Positions 15,452-25,858 are shown, counted from the first letter of the stretch. The stretch is DNA of 57,994 nt from an uncultured Bacteroidota bacterium (GCA_903854725.1 CAINWZ010000038.1:1-57994); one strand, 5' to 3'. Notes: a model not told the origin generated them from the sequence alone. A program made the numbers and translations.

Positions 15452-17515
15452 ATGTATTTTTTTAGAAAAATTATAGCAGGTATTTTAATTTTGTGGAGTG
15501 CTTGTGCATTTGGGCAAGACACGAGCTATACCAATTTAACCACCATTGTCGTTTCTGCTAATAAGCTTAGTGAAAAAAGAATTGAATCTCCGGTTGCTAT
15601 TTCTGTTTTATCCCCTAAAACCATTGAGGAGGCTAAAGCACAAAGAATAGATTACCTACTCAATAAAGTGAGTGGTGTATATATGCCTACCATTGGTAAT
15701 GAACAACATATGATGTCTATTAGACAACCTATTTCCTTAAAGGGCTTGTATTTATATTTAGAAGATGGCATGCCTATTAGAACCAGTGGTTTATTTAGTA
15801 GCAATGCCCTCATTGAAATTAATACAAGCAATATTCATAGCATAGAAATTATTAAAGGTCCCGCATCGGCATTATATGGCGCAGAGGCCATTGGAGGAGT
15901 AGTAAATATTTTGTCAACGCCAATTCCAGAAAAGCCCATTGCTTTTATAAGTACTCAATTGAATAACACCGGTTATAAAAAAATAGATTTGAGTGCGGGT
16001 AGTCCAACCAAAACAGGCGGCTGGATGATCAATGGCTCCTGGACCGATCAAAAAAATGGCATAAGCGAGTATAGTGATTTCTCTAAAAAAGCATTGAGTA
16101 TAAAAAGAACTTTTACCCTTAATGATAAACTAAAAGGATACCAAAGTCTTAATTATATTAATTATTATACACAAATGACTGGTTCCTTAGATAGTATTAA
16201 ATTTTTTCAGAAAAATTTTGGCACACAACAAACATTTACTTTTCGTAAAATAGATGCCATACGCTTTAGACAAAACCTTCAATACGATTGGAACGCCAAC
16301 GCAAGCACCACCCTTAATGTAATGTATCGCAATAATACCATGGACCAGAACCCAACTTATTCTATTGCCTCCACTACTAACCCTACAAAATTTAAAGGAC
16401 AAATTAATAGCAACCATTTTGATGCATATGTAGTAGACCTTCAACATACATGGAATATTAAAACTATAAATAGCAAAGTAATGATCGGTGGATATTGGGA
16501 TATCACCCACCAAAATTTAATTGCTCATTATATTGATATTGTCAAAGACATTGCAATAGGAAAATACAGCAGTTATACTTATCCAGCAAGGGATTCCTTA
16601 ATTACCAATTACAATACTCAAATTAGTAACAAAGCTATTTACTTTAATTATATTGCTAATTTTAGCAAGCAATTGCGATTCAATGCAACCATGCGTTATG
16701 ATGATTTTGAATATCTTTTTAACAATCAACTTCCCACAGGAACGCCTTCAGCCAATAATCATTTTACGCAGTTCACACCCAAATTAGGCTTCACCTATAA
16801 TATACATAAATGGGGCAGCTATATTAATTTCAGTAAGGGTTTTGTACCTCCTCAAATTACAGAGATATACAATGCCATTAGGGTTCCCTATTTATTACCT
16901 CAAAATTTTACCAATATTGAAATGGGCACCTGGTACCATGATAAAAAAATAGCTGCCGAGTTTTCTGTGTATTCTTTGCAAGGTAACAATGAAATTATTT
17001 CTGTTAGACAAACAGATGGCGTTAACCTAAACCAAAACTCAGGTGCTACAAGTCATATTGGCATTGAATATCAAGTACGTTATCTAGTTGCTCCTTCTGT
17101 AGAAATAAGTTTAAATGGTACCAATACAAAACATAAATATTTAAACACAAATATCAAAGGAGTTGATGTAAGTGGAAAAGAAATGAATGCCGCACCTCAT
17201 TTATTAAATAATATATCAGTTTCTTGGAAACCTAATAAATTACTCCGTAGCGCTTTAGAATGGCAACATCAATCTAATTATTTCATGGATGAAACCAATG
17301 CTACACAATACCCAGGCTTTGATGTAGTGAATGCTAGAATTGGATTACAATTTAAAACATCTGAAATTTGGTTAAATGTTTTAAACCTAACTAATACTTA
17401 CTATTCTACAATGGCAACCAAAAATTTTAGTGTAAAAGGAAGTAGCGCTTATTCCTATTATCTAGGTGAACCAAGAGCTATTACCATTGGTTGGAAATGG
17501 TATATAATAAAATAA
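15452..17515 (+). CDS. TonB-dependent receptor, ligand unknown
   Basis: 687-aa outer-membrane receptor without a CarboxypepD_reg domain. Signal peptide ends ACAFGQ; TonB box-like TTIVVSANKLSEKR; plug motifs INYLLNK-type IDYLLNKVSGVYM, LEDGMPIRTSG, INTSNIHSIEIIKGPASALYGAEAIGGVVNIL; then barrel strands to a C-terminal AITIGWKWYIIK. The size and plug resemble vitamin B12, heme or metal-chelate receptors; no partner lipoprotein or transporter lies next to it, so the ligand is open. A TAAATTTG that looks like the -7 element is only 6 nt before the ATG, so the transcript may be nearly leaderless or the promoter lies elsewhere. Confidence 0.88.
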   Translation: MYFFRKIIAGILILWSACAFGQDTSYTNLTTIVVSANKLSEKRIESPVAISVLSPKTIEEAKAQRIDYLLNKVSGVYMPTIGNEQHMMSIRQPISLKGLYLYLEDGMPIRTSGLFSSNALIEINTSNIHSIEIIKGPASALYGAEAIGGVVNILSTPIPEKPIAFISTQLNNTGYKKIDLSAGSPTKTGGWMINGSWTDQKNGISEYSDFSKKALSIKRTFTLNDKLKGYQSLNYINYYTQMTGSLDSIKFFQKNFGTQQTFTFRKIDAIRFRQNLQYDWNANASTTLNVMYRNNTMDQNPTYSIASTTNPTKFKGQINSNHFDAYVVDLQHTWNIKTINSKVMIGGYWDITHQNLIAHYIDIVKDIAIGKYSSYTYPARDSLITNYNTQISNKAIYFNYIANFSKQLRFNATMRYDDFEYLFNNQLPTGTPSANNHFTQFTPKLGFTYNIHKWGSYINFSKGFVPPQITEIYNAIRVPYLLPQNFTNIEMGTWYHDKKIAAEFSVYSLQGNNEIISVRQTDGVNLNQNSGATSHIGIEYQVRYLVAPSVEISLNGTNTKHKYLNTNIKGVDVSGKEMNAAPHLLNNISVSWKPNKLLRSALEWQHQSNYFMDETNATQYPGFDVVNARIGLQFKTSEIWLNVLNLTNTYYSTMATKNFSVKGSSAYSYYLGEPRAITIGWKWYIIK

Positions 17516-17540
17516 GAAGCCTTTGGAGCTTCTTATTTTT
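17513..17540 (+). terminator. intrinsic terminator of the TonB receptor gene
   Basis: TAAGAAGC and GCTTCTTA form an 8-bp stem around a 7-nt loop, followed by TTTTT. The stem includes the stop codon of the receptor gene. Confidence 0.75.
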
Positions 17541-17590
17541 GAAAAATTTTATTTTTAATTTTACCCCAAATTATTTTCGAAAGAATAAAT

Positions 17591-18421
17591 TTATTGGTTG
17601 ATACGTATTCTGCCTCCCATTCCACCACCTCTTTGCATCTCTTCCATAATTTTTTTCATGCTCTCCGTAAATTGAGCACGGTTCATCTTATCTCCTTTAG
17701 TAGGTTGCTTCAATTCTTTAGCAGCATACTTGGCTGTATATTCAGTCGCAGTAATGACATTCGACCCGTTATCATTATTCACTTCTAGTATAGCACCTGG
17801 CAAACCAGAATAAGTATCAGGACCTACAGAAACAGGAATAGATTCAGTATACCATACAACCAATTCCACTTCTTTTGGTTTTACAGGAGCAGCTGTATCT
17901 GTATTATTTCTGTTTCTCCCGCCACCGCCGCCAAAACGCACATTCATTTGCTGTGGCGTTATCATAGTAGTTGCTTTTTTACAAACATAAGTAGCAATAG
18001 TCTTTGTTTCGTCTGATAATTTCCAATTATTAGGTTTTAAAGAATCTACAATTAAAAAATCTTTTTCAAATAAAGAACGAGATTCATATTGCATTTGGTT
18101 TGGAATATCAGTATAGGTTGCTGTTTCAGGCATTCTAAATGCAAAACGCATTCCGCCCCTATCTCCACCACCACCACTATTAGCAAATGGATCTGGAGCC
18201 TCTTCTTCAGGAATAGTTTTAAACATACTCGCTTGCTCATTAAAAATGAGTTCAAATTTTTCGGTTCTAAATTCTGGAATACGCGTCCTCATTTCAGGAT
18301 CGGTTATCATTTTATACATGTTTATTTTTCTTTCGAAAATAAGCTTGCCTTCTTTTACCTGAGCAATAGAAGTAGTCATAGCGACTAATAGGACTGTTGC
18401 AGTTAAAAATATTTTACGCAT
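17591..18421 (-). CDS. GLPGLI family protein
   Basis: 276-aa exported protein (signal peptide ending TSIAQ). The family signature lies near the C-terminus as YSGLPGAILEVNND, with the preceding VVWYTESIPVSVGPD also typical, and the N-terminus EGKLIFERKINM. GLPGLI proteins are of unknown function and are usually encoded next to a large beta-barrel, as here (33-nt gap). Unusual are Gly/Arg-rich inserts: NSGGGGDRGGMRF at about residue 90, FGGGGGRNRN at about 165, and the C-terminal QRGGGMGGRIRINQ. The partner barrel carries comparable glycine runs. Confidence 0.88.
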   Translation of the reverse strand: MRKIFLTATVLLVAMTTSIAQVKEGKLIFERKINMYKMITDPEMRTRIPEFRTEKFELIFNEQASMFKTIPEEEAPDPFANSGGGGDRGGMRFAFRMPETATYTDIPNQMQYESRSLFEKDFLIVDSLKPNNWKLSDETKTIATYVCKKATTMITPQQMNVRFGGGGGRNRNNTDTAAPVKPKEVELVVWYTESIPVSVGPDTYSGLPGAILEVNNDNGSNVITATEYTAKYAAKELKQPTKGDKMNRAQFTESMKKIMEEMQRGGGMGGRIRINQ

Positions 18422-18454
18422 TGTGTTTATTTTAAATAATTTTTATAAAGATAA

Positions 18455-21259
18455 TTAATTCATACGAATCATAACGTTTCTTGGTCCACCACCGCCTAAT
18501 CCAGATTTTTGTAGGCTATAAATGAAGCTTACTAAGAAATACTGATTAATCACATTGTATTGTTGGTCAACGATTGTATTTTGAGATACATTACGGCTAA
18601 TACCAGCATTCTTATTCAATAAATCAAAGGCGCTAAATCTCAATTCAGCCTTTTTATTTTTCATAAAAAATTTAGAAAAACTTGCATTCCAAATAGGGAT
18701 AGATGTATTATAACCTTCCGCCCTTCCAGAGTTAATGGTATAAGTAAATGTTTGATTCAATAAGAAATCTAAGGGCAAATAATTATTCATCTCAGCACTA
18801 AATACTTTTGTTAAATAATTTGTATTTAAGCCCGCATTAATCGCGTTATTGGTTTTGCTAAAAGAATACCTAGAAGATAAATCAATGTCTATTACTTCGT
18901 CTAATTGGAAATTGTAGGTTATAGATGGCCCTACGGTTTTAGTTACGATGGTATTTAATAAAGCATTTGCGTATGATATATTATTACTCATCCCTCCGTT
19001 TAAGCCAAAATTAACTCTTGAATATATTTTCTTTAAGCCAAAACCATAATTGACACTACCATTGAAACGATAAGCTCCATTGACGTTTACTGGTCTTGAC
19101 AAAGTAACTCTACTTGGCAAAATACTATCATAATTCACAATAGAGTTATTGGTAGAGGAAGCATTTAAAGTGGCAAAGAAATTGCGACCTGAAATAATCT
19201 TAGAAGAGAAGAAACGCAAATTTAAATTATGTACATAACTTCTTTTCAAATCTGGATTACCAATTGTTTGTCTATTAATATTACTTTGATCTAACACAGG
19301 TTGTAACTGAGTTAAAGATGGTTGATTGGTAGAAGTACGATAATTAATATTTAAGTTCTTCGTTTGAGAAAAATTATACTGATACATAGCAGTAGGCAAG
19401 ATGTCTTGGAAACTTTGGTTCAACTTTGTACTTGCACTCACATTCTCACCAACTAATTTGGCACTCTGTAAACTAAACCCTGTGGAGAAGTTATACTTTT
19501 TTTGATTGGTTCTAAAATTCATACCTCCACCACTATAGGTATACTCACTATTAAATTCGTTAGTAAGCCTTGTATTTAATTGGTCATAAGTTTCTGTACC
19601 GGTATTTTTATCAAATACCTTCTTACTGGTTTTGCCAATGCTTTGACTCAAATAGGCGTTGAATTCAAGTAATGATTTTTTACCTAATGGCTCTGTATAC
19701 ACCACATTGGCTGAATAAGTAATGGTATTGCCTTTTCTTAAATTATGTTGATCTAAAAGTGAATCTTTTAATAATTTGCCGCCTCCATAAATTAATTGAT
19801 CGGTATACTGAGTCCCTGTTGAATTTGATTCGTTATAACTATTGGTAATTGTAGAAGATATGGTACGCCCTTTTTTAGCAAACTTTTTTCTTAATAATAA
19901 ATTACTCGAAGCATTGCTTGCATCTGTCACACTTGAAGAAGCAGATTGCGTTGCATTTGTTTTGGTTTTAAAGGCGTCTGGTAAATAAGTTTCAGTCGTA
20001 TCAAATGAAAGTGATGTACTATGTTGCTTACCAATACTTGGCGTAAATTTATAAGAAAAAGTTTCTGAAACTGTTTGATCAATCGTGCTACCAAAACTTT
20101 GTTGTTGATTTCTTGTTACACTTCTTGAACTTGAAGTTCTATTGAATAAATTACCAGGTGTTAAATTTTGTGTTAAGGAATGGCTGTTATTATTTCTTTC
20201 TACATCATTCAATGAAAAATTAGCATTGAAATTTGTTTTCTTATCATTAAATAAATTAGAATAATTACCGCCGCCAGAAAGTGTTGTTGCCACGCCTTGT
20301 GCATTATTATCGGTTCCCCCACCGCCGCCAAAAGAAAGTGTCATACCGCCACCACCACCGGGTCTTCCACCACCACCACCAGAAAAATTAGCAATATCTC
20401 TACTCGAAAACCCTTGCCTATTGGTATTATTAGCGGTGCCTATTAAAGAATACTGTTCGTCATTATTTAATCTATTCCAATTGCCTTGCCCATCAAATCT
20501 GCCTGGTGTTCCAGCACCTCCCGTTAATTTTCCAAAATTGGATTGATTTCTATCTTTCTTTACTTTTAAATTTATCGCCGTCTCTTCCGTTCCATCATCA
20601 ATACCTGTAAACATAGCTTGATCTGACTTACGGTCGTATACTTGAATTTTATCTATCGCATCTGCTGGTAAATTTTTAGTGGCCATTTTAGGATCCCCTG
20701 TAAAAAATTCTTTACCATTCACAAATACTTTTGTAACCGTTTTACCATTTACAGTAATCCCTCCAGATTTATCTACTTCAATACCTGGCATTTTTTTTAA
20801 TAAATCTTCTACCACTGCATTGGGTGGGGTCTTAAAATTTTCAGCGTTAAATTCAATGGAGTCTCCATTAATAACTACAGGCGGTCTGCGCGCTGTCACT
20901 GTTACCGTAGACATTTTACTTGCGTCTTCTAAATAAATAGTATTTAAATTAAGTACTGGATTCGTCCCCGTTTTGAAGGCTACCCATTGTTGTTGATACC
21001 CCACATATGATAGAGATAATAAATACTTCCCCTCCGCTACACTTTTTATGGTAAAAAACCCTTCCTCATTGCTTCTTGCAAAACTCACTAAGGATGAATC
21101 CTTGGCGCGCACTAAAGAAATAGTGGCATAAGGCAAAGCTCTTTTAGCAGCACTGTCCCTTATCGTACCCTCTATTTGAAAAGTTTGAGCCAAAGACGCG
21201 TAACTCATTAGTAATAAACTATTTATTAAAAGAAGCGTCAGTATATTGGTTTTTTTCAT
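18455..21259 (-). CDS. OMP beta-barrel / TonB-receptor-like protein with N-terminal carboxypeptidase-regulatory domain
   Basis: About 934-aa outer-membrane barrel of the outer membrane beta-barrel family 3 type. I start at the Met ending at 21259 (MKKTNILTLL, cleavage near SLAQ); the frame is open 7 codons further. A CarboxypepD_reg-like domain follows (IEGTIRDSAAKRALPYATISLV, about 25-105), then a degenerate plug (VEDLLKKMPGIEVDKSGGITVNGK, VKVFVNGKEFFTGDP), then a long barrel. Between plug and barrel lies a low-complexity glycine segment (about residues 292-320, runs of up to five Gly). The protein ends GLGGGGPRNVMIRMN. It likely forms a pair with the GLPGLI protein, transcribed after it. 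Confidence 0.85.
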   Translation of the reverse strand: MKKTNILTLLLINSLLLMSYASLAQTFQIEGTIRDSAAKRALPYATISLVRAKDSSLVSFARSNEEGFFTIKSVAEGKYLLSLSYVGYQQQWVAFKTGTNPVLNLNTIYLEDASKMSTVTVTARRPPVVINGDSIEFNAENFKTPPNAVVEDLLKKMPGIEVDKSGGITVNGKTVTKVFVNGKEFFTGDPKMATKNLPADAIDKIQVYDRKSDQAMFTGIDDGTEETAINLKVKKDRNQSNFGKLTGGAGTPGRFDGQGNWNRLNNDEQYSLIGTANNTNRQGFSSRDIANFSGGGGGRPGGGGGMTLSFGGGGGTDNNAQGVATTLSGGGNYSNLFNDKKTNFNANFSLNDVERNNNSHSLTQNLTPGNLFNRTSSSRSVTRNQQQSFGSTIDQTVSETFSYKFTPSIGKQHSTSLSFDTTETYLPDAFKTKTNATQSASSSVTDASNASSNLLLRKKFAKKGRTISSTITNSYNESNSTGTQYTDQLIYGGGKLLKDSLLDQHNLRKGNTITYSANVVYTEPLGKKSLLEFNAYLSQSIGKTSKKVFDKNTGTETYDQLNTRLTNEFNSEYTYSGGGMNFRTNQKKYNFSTGFSLQSAKLVGENVSASTKLNQSFQDILPTAMYQYNFSQTKNLNINYRTSTNQPSLTQLQPVLDQSNINRQTIGNPDLKRSYVHNLNLRFFSSKIISGRNFFATLNASSTNNSIVNYDSILPSRVTLSRPVNVNGAYRFNGSVNYGFGLKKIYSRVNFGLNGGMSNNISYANALLNTIVTKTVGPSITYNFQLDEVIDIDLSSRYSFSKTNNAINAGLNTNYLTKVFSAEMNNYLPLDFLLNQTFTYTINSGRAEGYNTSIPIWNASFSKFFMKNKKAELRFSAFDLLNKNAGISRNVSQNTIVDQQYNVINQYFLVSFIYSLQKSGLGGGGPRNVMIRMN

Positions 21260-21416
21260 ATTTGTAAAATTACGATTCAATTCGTAAATAGGCCATTTTT
21301 AGGCCCATTTTGGGTGGTTTTTATATAAAAAACGGGTTTTCTTGATAAACGGCAATTCAAAGGCCAATTTTGAGTCTATTTTTTCACCTATTTAACTAAC
21401 TTTCAAAAAAATACCA

Positions 21417-24400
21417 ATGAAAAAATATACTATTTCCTGCTTTTCTAGTTGGATGCTTTTAATGCTATTTAGTTTAACCAATAGCTATGCACAACAAAAG
21501 ACTACGGTTAAAGACAGCGCTCGATTTAATTTTACAAGTTATAAAGGTATGCCGCTAAAAGCAACGCGTACAATTCCTCTTCAAACCAATGAAGGTACTT
21601 GGACATCTTTGAGTATTAGCCCTGATGGAAAAACAATCTTATTTGATTTAATGGGAGACATTTATAGCATGCCTGTTGAAGGCGGAAAAGCGACGCCAGT
21701 AACTAAAGGTTTAGCTTATGACAATCACCCTAGCTTTAGTCCAGATGGAAAAAGAATTTTATTTATCTCTGACAGAAGTGGTGCAGAAAATTTATGGTAT
21801 ATAGATATTGCAAAAAAAGATACCATTGCATTAACTGAAGAACAAAATCAAAATTTTCCTGGTGCAGTATATACACCCGATGGGAATTATATAGTATATA
21901 CAAAAGGAAGAAGAAATACAAAATTGTATTTGATGCATAAAAATGGTGGCGCTGGTACTTCCTTAATTTCTTTGCCTGCTACTTTAAAAACTATTGATCC
22001 TGCAGTAAGTGCTGATGGTAGATTCGTTTATTATTCTTCAAGAACAAGCGCTTGGAATTACAATGCGATGTTACCTCAATATAGTATTGGTGTGTATGAT
22101 AGAGAAAAGGGAACCACTCGCACCATTGCATCTAGATATGGTTCTGCTTTTACACCCGTACTTTCAAAAGACGGAAAATGGTTAGTATATGGTTCAAGAT
22201 TTGAAGATAAAACAGGATTGGTTAAACGCAATTTAGCAACCGGTGAAGAAACTTGGTTAGCCTATCCTGTTCAAAGAGATGATCAAGAATCAATTGCGGT
22301 ATTAGGGGTACTTCCTACTATGACTTTTACTCCAGATAGTAAATATTTATTGGCTTCTTACGGCGGAAAAATTCATAGCATTGATATTGAAACTGCTTCA
22401 CAAAAAGAAATTAGCTATACGGTAGATGCAAACATTGAAATGGGACCTGAAGTATTGTTTAAATATCCTATAAAAGATACAAGTGCCGCACAAGCTACTC
22501 AAATTAGAGATGCAGTTCCTTCACCCGATGGAAAAAAATTAGCCTTTACGGTTTTGAATAAATTATACGTAATGGATTATCCTAATGGAACGCCTAAAAA
22601 ATTAACTAAAAATAATTTTACAGAAGCACAACCAGTATGGAGTCCTAGTGGTAAAACCATTTATTTTGCTACTTGGAGTGATAATGGAGGAAGTATAAAA
22701 AGTATTGATGTCGCTTCAGGAACTGAAACAACATTGACAAAAGAAAATGCTTTGTACCAAGGTCTCGCTGTTAACCAAGCGGGTACAAGAATCGTATTTA
22801 ATAGAACAACTGCACAAAAATTTAAAGATTCAAAAGATCCTACTTATAATGATGATGAAGATGAATTGTGTTGGTTGAATGTAAATGATGGCAGTATCCA
22901 TGTTATTGATAAAGCCGATGGTCGCAGCAATGCACATTTCGTGAATGGTGAAGAACGTATTTATTTAAATAAATATGGAAAATTAATTTCTATTCAATGG
23001 GATGGTGGAGATGAAAAAGAAATTGTAAAAATTACGGGTATTACTACTTTTGGTAGCATTCCACAACACAATGGGAAACCAGTAGCTGATGTGTTAGATA
23101 TGGTAGAGGATGAAGATGATGCTGCCAAAGAAAATAATCCTGCTTCTAGTGCGAATACGATTTTAATGTCGCCATTAGGTAAAGCGGCTATTGCGCAAGT
23201 AAATAATAATATTTACTATATCACTATTCCACAAGCAGGTAAATTGGTAGATATTTCTGTAGCAGATGCTAAAAATGCAGCATTCCCTAGTAAGCTTTTA
23301 ACCGAAATGGGCGGAGAGTTTCCTAGCTGGGAAGCCAATGGAAAAATAATACATTATAGTTTAGGTGCTGCTCATTTCGCCTACGATATTGATGCGTCTT
23401 ATGCCTTTGACGATAGCTTAGCACTTGCAAAAAAAGCCGAAGCAGCTATTAAAAAAGATACTACTGTCAAAGACAGTACTAAAAAAGAAAACGTAGCTAA
23501 GAAAGCCGAGAAGAAAGAAGATCCGAAATATAAAGCCACTGAAAATTGGGTGAAAGTATTTTATGAAAAAGATATGCCTTCTACACATTTACTTTTAACC
23601 AATGCAAGAATTATTACCATGAAAGGTGATGAAGTGATTAGCAGAGGTGATATATATATTGTGAATAATCGTATTAAGGCTATTGGCAAATCGGGTAGTT
23701 TAAAAGTAGCAGCCGAAACACAAAAAGTAAATGTATCAGGAAAAACTATTATTCCTGGTTTTGTAGATACGCATTCTCATATGTGGCCTAGCTGGGGTAT
23801 CCATAAAACACAAGCATGGGTATATGCAGCTAATTTAGCTTATGGCGTTACCACAACACGTGATCCGCAAACTGCTACAACCGATGTACTAACCTACAGT
23901 GATATGGTTGATGCAGGTATGATGGTAGGACCAAGAGTGTATTCAACGGGTCCTGGCGTAGGTTATTGGTCATACAACTTAAAAGATTCTGCACAAGCAG
24001 AGTCGGTATTAAGTCAATACAGCAAATACTATAATACGAAATATATTAAAATGTATTTAGTAGGAAATAGAAAACACAGACAGTGGGTTATTCAAGCTGC
24101 AAAAAATCAGCAATTAATGCCCACTACAGAAGGTGGCCTTGATTTTAAATTAAACATGACTAATTTATTAGATGGTTATCCTGGACACGAACACTCTATT
24201 CCTATTTATCCTTTATATAACGATGTTATCAAAACTATTGCAGCATCTAAAATGACTGTAACGCCAACTTTACTTGTTTCTTATGGTGGACCATGGGCTG
24301 AAAATTATTTTTACGAAAATGAAAATCCATATAGTAATGAAAAGATGCAATTTTTTACACCTTATGAAGAATTAGCATCAAAATCTCGTAGACGTGCTAC

Positions 24401-24839
24401 TTGGTTTTTACCGGAAGAACATGTTTTCCAAAAACACGCTAAGAGTATGAAAAAATTAGTAGAAGAAGGTGGCTTAGCTGGTATTGGTAGCCATGGTCAA
24501 TTGCAAGGTTTAGGCTATCATTGGGAAGTATGGTCTATGCAAAGTGGTGGCATGCGCAATATAGACGCGTTAAAAACTGCAACTATATTAGGTGCTACAG
24601 GTTTAGGTTTAGACAAAGACTTAGGAAGTTTGGAAGCAGGTAAATTAGCAGACTTAATTATATTGGATAAAAATCCATTGGATAATATACGCAATACCAA
24701 CACAATAGAATTTGTCATGAAAAACGGTCGCTTATACAATGGCAACACATTGGATGAAGTAACTACTGGAAAACACAAATTAGATCGCAGTGAGTGGTTG
24801 GATAAAAAACCTATTAAAAACACAAAGGTCGAAGATTAA
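21417..24839 (+). CDS. TolB-type propeller fused to an amidohydrolase, exported
   Basis: 1140-aa two-part enzyme with signal peptide ending NSYAQ. Residues about 35-660 are WD40/TolB-like blades with repeated SPDGKxIxF motifs (ISPDGKTILFD, FSPDGKRILFIS, PSPDGKKLAFTV, WSPSGKTIYFAT). A Lys/Asp-rich linker at about 675-710 leads to an amidohydrolase TIM barrel: LLTNARIITMKGDEV, FVDTHSHMWPS with metal His786 and His788, GHEHS, IGSHGQLQGLGYH, and the C-terminal GSLEAGKLADLIILDKNPLDNI. Probably cleaves a peptide- or amide-type substrate outside the cytoplasm. It is 39 nt before a sugar isomerase-like gene. Confidence 0.9.
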   Translation: MKKYTISCFSSWMLLMLFSLTNSYAQQKTTVKDSARFNFTSYKGMPLKATRTIPLQTNEGTWTSLSISPDGKTILFDLMGDIYSMPVEGGKATPVTKGLAYDNHPSFSPDGKRILFISDRSGAENLWYIDIAKKDTIALTEEQNQNFPGAVYTPDGNYIVYTKGRRNTKLYLMHKNGGAGTSLISLPATLKTIDPAVSADGRFVYYSSRTSAWNYNAMLPQYSIGVYDREKGTTRTIASRYGSAFTPVLSKDGKWLVYGSRFEDKTGLVKRNLATGEETWLAYPVQRDDQESIAVLGVLPTMTFTPDSKYLLASYGGKIHSIDIETASQKEISYTVDANIEMGPEVLFKYPIKDTSAAQATQIRDAVPSPDGKKLAFTVLNKLYVMDYPNGTPKKLTKNNFTEAQPVWSPSGKTIYFATWSDNGGSIKSIDVASGTETTLTKENALYQGLAVNQAGTRIVFNRTTAQKFKDSKDPTYNDDEDELCWLNVNDGSIHVIDKADGRSNAHFVNGEERIYLNKYGKLISIQWDGGDEKEIVKITGITTFGSIPQHNGKPVADVLDMVEDEDDAAKENNPASSANTILMSPLGKAAIAQVNNNIYYITIPQAGKLVDISVADAKNAAFPSKLLTEMGGEFPSWEANGKIIHYSLGAAHFAYDIDASYAFDDSLALAKKAEAAIKKDTTVKDSTKKENVAKKAEKKEDPKYKATENWVKVFYEKDMPSTHLLLTNARIITMKGDEVISRGDIYIVNNRIKAIGKSGSLKVAAETQKVNVSGKTIIPGFVDTHSHMWPSWGIHKTQAWVYAANLAYGVTTTRDPQTATTDVLTYSDMVDAGMMVGPRVYSTGPGVGYWSYNLKDSAQAESVLSQYSKYYNTKYIKMYLVGNRKHRQWVIQAAKNQQLMPTTEGGLDFKLNMTNLLDGYPGHEHSIPIYPLYNDVIKTIAASKMTVTPTLLVSYGGPWAENYFYENENPYSNEKMQFFTPYEELASKSRRRATWFLPEEHVFQKHAKSMKKLVEEGGLAGIGSHGQLQGLGYHWEVWSMQSGGMRNIDALKTATILGATGLGLDKDLGSLEAGKLADLIILDKNPLDNIRNTNTIEFVMKNGRLYNGNTLDEVTTGKHKLDRSEWLDKKPIKNTKVED

Positions 24840-24878
24840 TCAAATAATTATTGTAAGTTTAAATACTAAAAAATATAT

Positions 24879-25802
24879 ATGAAAAATTCAAGAAGAAAAT
24901 TTATACAAAATGCATCTCTCGCATTAGTTGGTGCTAGTTTAAAACCAAGTGCATTATGGGCTAGTACGAATATGGCCGCTTCTAAAAATATAATTGGTGT
25001 ACAACTATATTCAGTCCGAGCAGACATGTATAAAAAGCCATTAGAAACTTTAACGGCTATAGCTAAAATGGGGTATCAACATGTTGAACATGCCAACTAT
25101 GTAAATCGTAAATTTTACGGTTGGACTGCAACAGAATTTAAAAAAGTTTTAAATGACCTAGGATTAAAAATGCCTAGCGGCCATACAGTTATGGGAGCAA
25201 AACATTGGGACAATACAAAAAAGGATTTTACCGATGATTGGAAACTTACTGTAGAAGATGCAGCAGCGATGGGTCAAGAATATGTTATTAGTCCTTCTAT
25301 GGATGATAAATTAAGAAGTACTTATGATGGCTTAATGTTACAACTAGATGTATTTAATAAATCAGGGGAATTGTGTAAAGCAAATGGAATGAAATTTGGT
25401 TATCATAATCATGATTTCGAATTTAAAGAAAAACTGAATGGCACTTTAATGTATGATATTATCTTACAACATACCGATCCTAATTTGGTTGTGCATCAAT
25501 TAGATTTTGGTAATATGTACGGCGCAGGTGGAAGAGCTGCCGAGTGGATTAATAAATATCCTGGTCGTTTTCAATCATTACATGTGAAAGACGAAATTAA
25601 AGCAGAGAAAGGCGAAATGAACGATGGATATGAAAGCACCATTTTAGGTGACGGTTTGGTTGATCCTAAAGCGATTGCCTTATTAGCCAAGGCAAAAGGA
25701 GGCGCACATCATTATATCATTGAACAAGAGTCTTATCAAGGTATAGCACCATTAGATTGTGTTAAAATTGATTTAGAAAGAATTAAAACTTGGGGTATTT
25801 AA
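24879..25802 (+). CDS. sugar phosphate isomerase/epimerase-like TIM barrel with Tat signal
   Basis: 307 aa, AP-endonuclease-2 superfamily. N-terminal SRRKFIQNASLALVG is a Tat motif, so it is exported folded. Core motifs: IIGVQLYSVRADMYK, MGYQHVEHANY, KFGYHNHDFEF, LVVHQLDFGNMYGAGG, SLHVKDEI, ILGDGLVDPKAI and HYIIEQESYQG; the His, Asp and Glu residues in these are the usual metal ligands. Exported members of this family in Bacteroidota often sit with sugar oxidoreductases and DUF1080 proteins. Substrate not determinable. Followed by a good terminator. Confidence 0.87.
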   Translation: MKNSRRKFIQNASLALVGASLKPSALWASTNMAASKNIIGVQLYSVRADMYKKPLETLTAIAKMGYQHVEHANYVNRKFYGWTATEFKKVLNDLGLKMPSGHTVMGAKHWDNTKKDFTDDWKLTVEDAAAMGQEYVISPSMDDKLRSTYDGLMLQLDVFNKSGELCKANGMKFGYHNHDFEFKEKLNGTLMYDIILQHTDPNLVVHQLDFGNMYGAGGRAAEWINKYPGRFQSLHVKDEIKAEKGEMNDGYESTILGDGLVDPKAIALLAKAKGGAHHYIIEQESYQGIAPLDCVKIDLERIKTWGI

Positions 25803-25820
25803 TACATATCCTTTGTTACA

Positions 25821-25858
25821 AAAAAGCACAAACACTAAAAAGTTTGTGCTTTTTTTTT
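25821..25858 (+). terminator. intrinsic terminator after the sugar isomerase-like gene
   Basis: AAAAAGCACAAAC pairs with GTTTGTGCTTTTT around an 8-nt loop, followed by a run of T. A-rich upstream side means it could work in both directions. It separates the isomerase from the acylase gene. Confidence 0.85.

Noticed and set aside
16187-16513. Minus-strand 108-codon frame inside the TonB receptor gene
   Set aside because: Opposite to a well-supported receptor gene, no start context or family signature.
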